From the NCBI GenBank assembly GCA_905214605.1, contig CAJMMY010000064.1, positions 1-6,375 of the forward strand: a stretch of DNA of 6,375 nucleotides. Direction: 5' to 3'. Shown in pieces: positions 1 to 5,632 of this stretch. Source of the DNA: an uncultured bacterium (lineage in GTDB: Bacteria > Bacillota_A > Clostridia > Oscillospirales > Oscillospiraceae). The notes beneath the pieces are model-generated. The model saw nothing but the letters and a program-made list of their open reading frames with translations, had not been told where the DNA came from and did no database searches. Made by a program: the position numbers and the translations under genes. Each line of letters begins with the position of its first letter. Within the stretch, counting starts at the first letter, position 1.

Positions 1-644
1 GCTGCCTGCTCCGCCTCTTTTTTCGTAAATCCGGTTCCGCTGCCCACGGGCTCTCCGTTGAGCAGAACGCTGACTGTAAACTCTTTCCGATGGTCCGGAC
101 CGGACTCCCCGGTCACTTGATATGCCAAGGTCTGACCATGTTTCAGCTGCACTTTTTCCTGCAGCTTGGTTTTGTTATCGGTATCCCGCACCGGCAAGCC
201 CTTGTCCAGAACGGACAGCACCCGGTCCAGAATGAACCGCTCCGCCACGTCCATTCCTCCGTCCAGGAACATGGCCGCAATCACAGATTCCACTGCGTCG
301 GCCAAAATGGACGTACGGGTCCGACCGCCGGAGCTTTCCTCGCCCCGACCCAGACGGATATAATTGCCCAGTTCCAGATCCTGCGCCACTTTGTGCAGCG
401 CGTGTTCGCACACCAATTCCGCACGGAGCTTAGTCATGCCGCCTTCGGGCATTTCCGGATAATGGGTGTAGAGATATTTTGCCGTGACAAAGCCCAGCAC
501 GGAATCTCCCAGAAACTCCAGCCGTTCATTGCTGGTAATTGCCGGGTCCCGGCTCTCATTGGCATAAGAGCTGTGACGCAGGGCATTTTCCAGCAGAGCG
601 CGGTTACGGAACGTATAATTCAGCTTTTGTTCCAGTGCAACCAT
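1..644 (-). CDS. rnc: Ribonuclease III, 3' end cut by the window
   Basis: Double-strand-specific endoribonuclease that matures rRNA precursors and cleaves structured mRNAs in the cytoplasm, normally as a homodimer. Reading the minus strand from the ATG at 644 gives 214 residues before the window ends. The RNase III signature NERLEFLGDSVLG lies at residues 39-51, with the metal-binding residues E43, D47, D116 and E119 all present (ADAVES at 115-120). A double-stranded-RNA-binding domain starts near residue 156 (NKTKLQE) and reaches its typical GTGFTKKEAEQ helix at the edge, so only about 10-20 C-terminal residues should be missing for a family of roughly 225-235. The start lies two bases after the acpP stop, and a GGAAGG ribosome binding site lies in the last acpP codons, which suggests translational coupling. 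All catalytic residues are intact, so it should be active. Identity is very secure; only the 3' end is unseen. Confidence 0.96.
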   Translation of the reverse strand, partial: MVALEQKLNYTFRNRALLENALRHSSYANESRDPAITSNERLEFLGDSVLGFVTAKYLYTHYPEMPEGGMTKLRAELVCEHALHKVAQDLELGNYIRLGRGEESSGGRTRTSILADAVESVIAAMFLDGGMDVAERFILDRVLSVLDKGLPVRDTDNKTKLQEKVQLKHGQTLAYQVTGESGPDHRKEFTVSVLLNGEPVGSGTGFTKKEAEQA

Positions 645-646
645 AC

Positions 647-886
647 TCAGCCTTCCACGTGATCCTGCACGTAGTCCACCAGATCACCGATGGTCACAAT
701 TTTGGTCAGGTCTTCTTCCGAAACTTCCGGCAGCTCGAATTCGTCCTCAATGTCGATGGTCAGCTCTACCTGATCCAGAGAATCGGCGCTCAGGTCGGAC
801 ACGAATTCCGTATCACGGTCCAGATCTTCCACGGACTTATTAAAACGCTCTGCAACCATCTGCATAATTTTTTCTTCAATATTCAT
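647..886 (-). CDS. acpP: Acyl carrier protein
   Basis: Small acidic cytoplasmic carrier that holds growing fatty acyl chains as thioesters on a 4'-phosphopantetheine arm and hands them to the fatty acid synthase enzymes and to PlsX. The product is 79 residues, the usual size. The prosthetic-group site DSLD is at 35-38 with Ser36 as the attachment serine, followed by the helix QVELTIDIEDEFEL that partner enzymes recognise. The segment before the serine is DLSADSLD, with Ser33 where many ACPs have Gly. The loop between the second helix and the KIVTIGD segment looks one residue longer than in Escherichia coli AcpP by hand alignment. The start is an ATG with a strong AAAAGGAG site ten bases upstream. 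It sits 33 bases after plsX and two bases before rnc; an acpP-rnc pair is classic, but fabD and fabG do not lie between plsX and acpP. It is most likely the housekeeping ACP rather than a polyketide or peptide-synthesis carrier, judging by context. Confidence 0.96.
   Translation of the reverse strand: MNIEEKIMQMVAERFNKSVEDLDRDTEFVSDLSADSLDQVELTIDIEDEFELPEVSEEDLTKIVTIGDLVDYVQDHVEG
651..656 (-). promoter_or_regulatory. rnc ribosome binding site inside acpP
   Basis: On the minus strand this reads GGAAGG, six bases before the rnc ATG at 644. It overlaps the last two sense codons of acpP (Glu-Gly). The acpP stop and the rnc start are separated by only two bases, so ribosomes finishing acpP are placed to start rnc. 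This supports the ATG at 644 as the rnc start. Confidence 0.6.
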
Positions 887-896
887 ATCAATTATA

Positions 897-904
897 CTCC
901 TTTT
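897..904 (-). promoter_or_regulatory. acpP ribosome binding site
   Basis: Minus strand AAAAGGAG, a near-consensus Shine-Dalgarno sequence ten bases before the ATG at 886. It is the only binding site in this window that lies wholly between genes rather than inside an upstream coding sequence, in keeping with independent, strong initiation of the abundant ACP. Confidence 0.75.
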
Positions 905-910
905 CTGTAT

Positions 911-922
911 TGAACAGGTTCA
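911..922. repeat. Small perfect inverted repeat between plsX and acpP
   Basis: TGAACAGGTTCA has two perfect five-base arms (TGAAC/GTTCA) around two central bases. It includes the plsX stop codon (920-922) and ends about 25 bases before the acpP start. The two-base centre is too tight for a full RNA hairpin, though a four-pair stem with a four-base loop is possible. It could be a protein-binding half-site pair, but a 12-base palindrome of this kind can also arise by chance, and it does not match the FapR operator as I know it. Function unknown. Confidence 0.3.
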
Positions 923-1930
923 TTCTCCGGGGACCGTCATCTGGTCCACATGCTCGGTAATGTCCTGAATAAATCCGGATTCCGCAAAGGCTGCAGCCTG
1001 CCGGATTGCATTTACAATTGCGTCCGCCTCGGACGAACCATGGGCCTTGATGACCGGCTTGCTGATGCCCAGCAGCGCCGTACCGCCGGTTTCGTTGGGG
1101 TCCATCATTGCTTTCAGTTTGCCCACGTCTTTCTGAATCATCAGTGCGGCAATCTTGTTTTTCAGGTTGGCCATCAGCACATTTTTGATGTTCTTCAGCA
1201 GGAATTTTGCGGTGCCCTCAATGCATTTGAGCAGGATATTGCCGGAGAAACCGTCCGTTACAATCACGTCCACGTCTCCGAACAGTACCTGAGAGGCCTC
1301 CACGTTGCCCACAAAGTTCAGTTCTTCCGTTTTGCTCAGAATCTGATAGGTTTCCTGCTGCAGCGGGGTGCCCTTATGTTCTTCCGTGCCGTTGTTCAGC
1401 AGGGCAATTCTGGGTGTTTCCACGCCCATCATCTTCCGGGCATACAGATTGCCCATGTACGCAAACTGCAGCAGCTGTTCGCTGGTGCATTCCGCATTGG
1501 CGCCGCAGTCAATCAGCAGCGCGCCCGCGCCCAGATTAGGCAGAACGGGAGCCAAAGCGGCCCGGCGAATGCCCCGAATGCGCCGCACAATCAGCGTTGC
1601 GCCGGTGAGCAGTGCGCCGGTGCTGCCGGCAGACACCACAGCGTCGCCTGCGCCGTCCTTCAGCAGATTCAGCGCCACCACCATGGAAGAATCCTTCTTC
1701 CGGCGAATGGCAGCGGTGGGCTCATCATTCATTTCCACAACTTCCGTGGCATTGTGCACGGTAATGCCCGGCCGGTCCAGTGCCCCCTGCTCGCTGAGAC
1801 ACCGGCGAATTTCCTCTTCCCGGCCCACCAGAATCATTTCATATCCCAGTTGCTGCTGCGCCAATACCGCGCCTTTTACGATTTCTTCCGGGGCATTGTC
1901 GCCGCCCATGGCGTCAATGATAATCTTCAA
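920..1930 (-). CDS. plsX: Phosphate acyltransferase PlsX
   Basis: Makes acyl-phosphate from acyl-ACP and inorganic phosphate; PlsY then uses the acyl-phosphate to acylate glycerol-3-phosphate, the first step of phospholipid synthesis in most Gram-positives. PlsX is a soluble protein associated with the membrane surface. At 336 residues it matches the family (about 330-345). Hallmarks run in order: IIIDAMGGDNAP near the N-terminus, SAGSTGALLTGAT (101-113), LLIDCGANAEC (about 138-148), LLNNGTEEHKG, VIVTDGFSGNILLK, and MDPNETGG followed by KPVIKAHGSS toward the C-terminus. The start codon is TTG: its last two bases are shared with the TGA stop of trmFO (TTGA), and an AAAAAGGAGA site sits upstream inside trmFO. 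The next in-frame ATG is codon 8 (1907-1909); starting there would delete the conserved first strand, so TTG is chosen. It precedes acpP, its substrate carrier, by 33 bases. No rpmF or fapR lies upstream; trmFO does. Confidence 0.96.
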   Translation of the reverse strand: MKIIIDAMGGDNAPEEIVKGAVLAQQQLGYEMILVGREEEIRRCLSEQGALDRPGITVHNATEVVEMNDEPTAAIRRKKDSSMVVALNLLKDGAGDAVVSAGSTGALLTGATLIVRRIRGIRRAALAPVLPNLGAGALLIDCGANAECTSEQLLQFAYMGNLYARKMMGVETPRIALLNNGTEEHKGTPLQQETYQILSKTEELNFVGNVEASQVLFGDVDVIVTDGFSGNILLKCIEGTAKFLLKNIKNVLMANLKNKIAALMIQKDVGKLKAMMDPNETGGTALLGISKPVIKAHGSSEADAIVNAIRQAAAFAESGFIQDITEHVDQMTVPGE

Positions 1931-3243
1931 ATCGCAAAAATCTCCTTTTTCATCAGTTCGTCCAGAATTTCCAGACTTCTCTTGGAAATCTCAGCGTTTT
2001 TATTCCGCTTGCCCCGCACCTTGTAGCCCAAGGGGGTAATGATGCCGAAGTTGATGTTCATCGGCTGGAAATCGCCGGTGCTGCCGCCGGAGATATAATG
2101 CGCCAACGCGCCGATGGCGGTTTCCTGGGGGAAATCCACCGACGGCAGATTCAGCAGCCGCGCTGCCGTTTCAATGCCCACCAGCATACCGGAGGCCGTG
2201 GACTCCACATAGCCCTCCACACCGGTCATCTGTCCGGCAAAGCTGATACGGGGCTGACTGCGCAGCCGATAGTACCGGTCCAGCAGTTTGGGAGAGTTCA
2301 GATAGGTATTCCGATGCATCACGCCGTACCGGACGAACTCCGCATCTTTCAGCGCGGGAATCATGGTGAACACCCGTTTCTGCTCGCCCCAAGTCAGATG
2401 TGTCTGGAATCCCACCATGTTATACAGTGTGCCGTCGGCATTGTCCTGCCGCAGCTGCACCACGGCATAAGCCTCTTTCCCGGTTTTGGGATTGATCAGG
2501 CCCACGGGTTTCATGGGGCCGTACCGCAGGGTATCCTCGCCCCGGCGGGCCATCACTTCCACGGGCATGCAGCCTTCAAACACGCCGGCATCGTCAAATC
2601 CGTGAATTTCTGCCTCCCGGGCACTGACCAATTCATGGATAAATGCGGTGTACTCTTCCTGCGTCATGGGGCAGTTGACATAGTCCGCCGTGCCCTTATC
2701 ATACCGGGACCCGAACCATGCCTGATCCATGTCAACGCTTTCCAAGCTCACAATGGGCGCCACTGCGTCATAAAAATGCAGGTCGTTTTCTTCCCACAGA
2801 CTGCTGATATAATCTGCCAGTGCATCACTGGTCAGCGGACCGGAGGCGACAACCACTTCGCCCTCTTCCGGCAGTTCTGTTGCCTCCTGCTCCACAACGG
2901 TGATGTTGGGGTGGCTGCGGATTTTCTCCGTGATATACATAGAAAATCCGTAACGGTCCACTGCCAGAGCGCCGCCGGCCGCCACACGGTTGGCCTCTGC
3001 CGATTCCATAATCAGAGAGCCCATGCGGCGCATCTCTTCCTTCAGCAGACCCACTGCGTTGGTCAGGTCGTCGCTGCGCAGGGAATTGGAACATACCAGT
3101 TCCGCAAAATTGGGGGAAACGTGGGCAGGCGTCATCTGATTCGGTTTCATTTCCATCAAACGCACTGAAATTCCCCGCTGAGCCAGCTGCCAGGCACATT
3201 CACACCCGGCCAGTCCCGCTCCGATTACCAATACTTCTGCCAT
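1927..3243 (-). CDS. trmFO: Folate/FAD-dependent tRNA (uracil-54-C5)-methyltransferase
   Basis: Methylates U54 in the T-loop of tRNAs to ribothymidine, using 5,10-methylenetetrahydrofolate as carbon donor and reduced FAD, unlike the S-adenosylmethionine enzyme TrmA. The chosen ATG at 3243 gives 438 residues, close to the 435 of Bacillus subtilis, and puts the FAD-binding motif VIGAGLAGCECAW straight after the start. FAELVCSNSLRSDD carries Cys51 and GCMPVEVMARRGEDTLR carries Cys225, corresponding by position to the catalytic cysteines 53 and 226 of the B. subtilis enzyme. The C-terminal half shows GPMKPVGL, MVGFQTHL, FAGQMTGVEGYVES and NINFGI, all typical of the family. An in-frame ATG at 3270, overlapping the topA stop as ATGA, would add nine residues (MRKEQKEPD) but has only a poorly spaced site, whereas AAAAGGAG lies six bases before 3243. 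The stop overlaps the plsX start. The older name gid, for a GidA-like protein, refers to the same family; the single-chain length and cysteines rule out MnmG. Confidence 0.95.
   Translation of the reverse strand: MAEVLVIGAGLAGCECAWQLAQRGISVRLMEMKPNQMTPAHVSPNFAELVCSNSLRSDDLTNAVGLLKEEMRRMGSLIMESAEANRVAAGGALAVDRYGFSMYITEKIRSHPNITVVEQEATELPEEGEVVVASGPLTSDALADYISSLWEENDLHFYDAVAPIVSLESVDMDQAWFGSRYDKGTADYVNCPMTQEEYTAFIHELVSAREAEIHGFDDAGVFEGCMPVEVMARRGEDTLRYGPMKPVGLINPKTGKEAYAVVQLRQDNADGTLYNMVGFQTHLTWGEQKRVFTMIPALKDAEFVRYGVMHRNTYLNSPKLLDRYYRLRSQPRISFAGQMTGVEGYVESTASGMLVGIETAARLLNLPSVDFPQETAIGALAHYISGGSTGDFQPMNINFGIITPLGYKVRGKRNKNAEISKRSLEILDELMKKEIFAI
1941..1950 (-). promoter_or_regulatory. plsX ribosome binding site within the trmFO 3' end
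   Basis: Minus strand AAAAAGGAGA, with GGAG ending eleven bases before the TTG start at 1930. It is encoded within the last codons of trmFO (Lys-Lys-Glu-Ile). A strong site with slightly long spacing supports use of the weak TTG start and coupling to translation of trmFO. Confidence 0.7.
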
Positions 3244-3249
3244 GTCCGG

Positions 3250-3257
3250 CTCCTTTT
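3250..3257 (-). promoter_or_regulatory. trmFO ribosome binding site that decides the start
   Basis: Minus strand AAAAGGAG with a six-base spacer to the ATG at 3243. It lies downstream of the alternative ATG at 3270 and would be inside the gene if that upstream start were used, which argues for the shorter 438-residue protein. Confidence 0.7.
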
Positions 3258-3266
3258 GTTCTTTCC

Positions 3267-5627
3267 TCATTCTTCCGGCGTTTTTGCCGTCTTTTTCGTC
3301 GTCTTCTTTTCCGCAGATTTTGTTGTTTTCTTTGCGGTTGTCTTCTTTGCCGTTGTCTTTTTAGCGGAGGTTTTTTCCTCGGTGTCCGTCTCCCCAACCT
3401 TTGTCTTGCGGGTCCGGGTCTTTTTCACCGGTTCCTCGGCAGCGGGTGTCTCCGGCGCCGTTTCCGGCGCCTCTGCCGGAGTTTCTCCCTCGGCAGGCGT
3501 TTCCGCCGGCGCTTTTTTCTTATAGCCGCGCTTGTCCTCCGGGACAAATGCCGGGCATTCCTCATTGATGCAGTAGGGCTTATTCCGACCCTTACCGGAC
3601 CGCTTGAACAGCGTCTCGCCGCATTCCGGGCAGTAATCCTTCGTAGGAACGTCCCAAGTCATAAAGCCGCACTCTGCACCCCGCTCGCAAGCGTAGAACG
3701 TGTATCCCTTCCGGGAAGTCCGTTTCAGAATCCTGCTGCCGCACTTGGGGCATTTGCCGGGCATTTCAATCACCAACGGCTTGGTAAAGGTGCATTCCGG
3801 GTAATTGGGGCAAGCCAGGAATCGACCGAATCGGCCGGACTTGACCACCATAAATGCGCCGCACACGTCGCATTTTTCTTCCGTGACCTCTGCGGGAATT
3901 TTGATGCGTTCGCCCTCCAGAGCCGTTTCCGCATCAGTCATTTCTTGATTAAACGTCTTGTAGAAGTCCGCAAGAACCTCTTTCCAGTCCTCTTTTCCGG
4001 CCTCTACTTCGTCCAGCTTGTTTTCCATGGCAGCGGTAAAGCCCATGTCCACAATGTCCGGGAACCGTTCCTTCATCAAGTTGGTAATCACCGTACCCAG
4101 AATGGTGGGTTTCAGGTATTTTCCCTCTTTCACCACATATTCCCGGCTGATGATGGTGGTAATGGTGGGCGCGTAGGTGGAAGGACGGCCGATGCCTTTT
4201 TCCTCCATAGCGCGAATCAGCGTTGCCTCTGTATAGCGGGTAGGCGGCTGGGTAAACCGCTGCTCCTGCTTGGTCTGGCTGAGGTAAACAGCCTCCCCTT
4301 CCTTCAAATCCGGCAGGGGCTTGGTCACTTCATCGGACTCCTCGTCCTTTGCCTCTTCATACAAAGCGGTGTAACCGTTGAATTTCTGTTCGGAATAGTT
4401 GGCCCGGAACACATAGCCCGCCGACTCCGTATCCATCACCACGTTGTCATACACGGCGTTGGCCATCTGAGAGGCGGTAAACCGGCCCCAAATCAGACGG
4501 TACAACCGGTACTGCTCCTGGGTCAGAGAATGACGGATCGACTCCGGGGTCAAGGTCACGGACGTGGGGCGAATGGCCTCGTGGGCGTCCTGGGCGTTGC
4601 CCTTGGTTTTGAATTTCCGGGGCGTTTCCGGGCAATAAGCCTCACCGTAGCGGCCCTTGATAAATTCCCGGGCTGCAGCCACAGCCTCATCGGAAATGCG
4701 CAGAGAGTCGGTACGCATATAGGTAATCAAACCGATGGTGCCCTGTCCCTCAATTTCCACGCCTTCATACGACTGCTGCGCAATGGACATGGTCCGCCGG
4801 GGCGTCAGACCCAAACGGCGGGAGGCCTCCTGCTGGAGCGTGGACGTAATGAACGGAGGCGAGGGGCTGCGCTGCTTTTCTCCCCGCTTTACGCTTTTGA
4901 TTTTAAACGGCTCTTCCTTGATGGCGGAAACAACCGTATTCACTTCTTCCTCGCTGTGCAGCTCGCCCTTTTTGCCGTTCTGGCCGTAATACCGCGCCGT
5001 AAAAGTGGTATCCGGGGTGCCGCAGTTCAAAACGGCGTCCAGCAGCCAATACTCTTCCGGCTGAAAGGCCGTGATTTCGTCTTCCCGGTCCGTCACCATA
5101 CGGGTTGCTACCGACTGCACGCGGCCTGCGGAAAGGCCCCGTTTGACCTTTTTCCACAGCAGGGGAGACAGCTTATAGCCCACGATGCGGTCCAGAATCC
5201 GGCGCGCCTGCTGGGCGTTCACCAAATCAATGTCAATTTCCCGGGGGTTCTGGATACTCTCCGTGACCACCCGTTTGGTAATCTCGTTAAACGTGACCCG
5301 CTTTGCCTTCTCATCGCTGAGATTCAGCAATTCCTTCAAATGCCAGGAAATGGCCTCTCCTTCACGGTCCGGGTCAGTTGCCAGATAAACCGTACCGGCG
5401 GATTTGGATTTTTTCTGCAGGTCTTCAATCACGTCTTCCCGGCCCTTCACCGGCAGGTATTCCGGAATAAAGCCGCCGTCAATATCCACACCCAGGGTGC
5501 TCTTCGGCAAATCCCGTAAATGACCCATAGAGGCAACCACGGTGTAATTGCCGCCCAGGTATTTTTCAATCGTCTTGGCCTTTGCAGGGGACTCCACAAT
5601 GACCAAATCTTTCTTCACTCTTGCCAC
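3267..5627 (-). CDS. topA: DNA topoisomerase I (type IA) with zinc motifs and basic tail
   Basis: Relaxes negative supercoils by cutting one strand through a 5'-phosphotyrosine and passing the other. The protein is 786 residues, against about 690 in Bacillus subtilis. The TOPRIM domain is at the N-terminus with Glu12 (VIVESPAKAK) and the acidic triad D85, D87, E89 (DPDREGEA). ITYMRTDS gives catalytic Tyr303 with Arg305 beside it. Other family blocks are GLSAGRVQS (164-172), SPSPPFITSTLQQEA (254-268), DAHEAIRP (347-354) and GIGRPSTYAPTI (478-489). Three four-cysteine zinc motifs follow: C586/C589/C606/C612, C626/C629/C647/C653 and C666/C669/C686/C691. From about 702 to the end the chain is low complexity: Pro/Glu/Ala-rich, then Lys/Thr-rich. 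Start is GTG at 5627, with AAGAGG nine bases upstream; a second GTG three codons later is possible but too far from that site. It begins five bases after dprA, the usual dprA-topA order. Confidence 0.97.
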   Translation of the reverse strand: MARVKKDLVIVESPAKAKTIEKYLGGNYTVVASMGHLRDLPKSTLGVDIDGGFIPEYLPVKGREDVIEDLQKKSKSAGTVYLATDPDREGEAISWHLKELLNLSDEKAKRVTFNEITKRVVTESIQNPREIDIDLVNAQQARRILDRIVGYKLSPLLWKKVKRGLSAGRVQSVATRMVTDREDEITAFQPEEYWLLDAVLNCGTPDTTFTARYYGQNGKKGELHSEEEVNTVVSAIKEEPFKIKSVKRGEKQRSPSPPFITSTLQQEASRRLGLTPRRTMSIAQQSYEGVEIEGQGTIGLITYMRTDSLRISDEAVAAAREFIKGRYGEAYCPETPRKFKTKGNAQDAHEAIRPTSVTLTPESIRHSLTQEQYRLYRLIWGRFTASQMANAVYDNVVMDTESAGYVFRANYSEQKFNGYTALYEEAKDEESDEVTKPLPDLKEGEAVYLSQTKQEQRFTQPPTRYTEATLIRAMEEKGIGRPSTYAPTITTIISREYVVKEGKYLKPTILGTVITNLMKERFPDIVDMGFTAAMENKLDEVEAGKEDWKEVLADFYKTFNQEMTDAETALEGERIKIPAEVTEEKCDVCGAFMVVKSGRFGRFLACPNYPECTFTKPLVIEMPGKCPKCGSRILKRTSRKGYTFYACERGAECGFMTWDVPTKDYCPECGETLFKRSGKGRNKPYCINEECPAFVPEDKRGYKKKAPAETPAEGETPAEAPETAPETPAAEEPVKKTRTRKTKVGETDTEEKTSAKKTTAKKTTAKKTTKSAEKKTTKKTAKTPEE
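3321..3365 (-). repeat. Three tandem AKKTT repeats in the topA tail
   Basis: Three adjacent 15-base units each encode Ala-Lys-Lys-Thr-Thr (TopA residues 755-769). The units differ at synonymous positions (for example GCT or GCA for Ala, AAG or AAA for Lys), so the repeat is kept at protein level more than at DNA level. Degenerate copies (EKKTT, KKTAKT) follow towards the stop. Confidence 0.85.
3451..3474 (-). repeat. Two 12-base tandem units in the Pro/Glu tail
   Basis: Plus strand TCCGGCGCC occurs at 3451-3459 and again at 3463-3471, a 12-base period. On the coding strand this encodes imperfect Ala-Pro-Glu-Thr units of the TopA linker. The shared GGCGCC core is itself palindromic. It most likely arose by slippage duplication within a disordered linker. 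Confidence 0.6.
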
Positions 5628-5632
5628 GTTTC

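Larger units (their letters stand above)
3270..3524 (-). other. Low-complexity C-terminal tail of topoisomerase I
   Basis: This covers TopA residues 702-786, after the last zinc motif. Residues about 707-733 are Pro/Glu/Thr/Ala-rich (ETPAE, GETPAE, APETAPETPA) and acidic; residues about 735-782 are rich in Lys and Thr with few other residue types and should be strongly basic, ending in TPEE. It is expected to be disordered. Lysine-rich TopA tails are known in actinobacteria, where they help DNA binding and processivity; a similar role here is an inference. Reading frame is kept to the stop, so this is real coding sequence and not a frameshifted end. Confidence 0.85.

Noticed and set aside
90..662. 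Plus-strand open frame at the left edge
   Set aside because: It lies opposite rnc, whose minus-strand frame has the complete RNase III signature and dsRNA-binding domain.
891..896. TATAAT on the minus strand just before acpP as a -10 box
   Set aside because: No -35-like hexamer at 16-18 bases and no extended -10; transcription would start almost at the ATG, and the site lies between the ribosome binding site and the start codon.
950..2026. Plus-strand open frame opposite plsX
   Set aside because: Its product is rich in His, Gln and Phe as expected from the complement of a GC-ending coding frame, and plsX on the other strand is unmistakable.
2098..3168. Plus-strand open frame opposite trmFO
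   Set aside because: Same shadow pattern; the minus strand encodes a full TrmFO with both catalytic cysteines.
3286..3382. Poly-A runs in the topA tail as programmed frameshift sites
   Set aside because: AAAAAAC near 3373-3379 is not in the phase needed for a -1 slip, and the AAAAAG runs are not preceded by A in the right phase. The frame continues cleanly to the stop.
3945..5519. Plus-strand open frame of about 524 codons opposite topA
   Set aside because: Long, but the encoded sequence shows no recognisable family, and it lies wholly opposite TopA blocks with all catalytic residues. It is explained by topA rarely using codons whose complements are stops (TTA, CTA, TCA).
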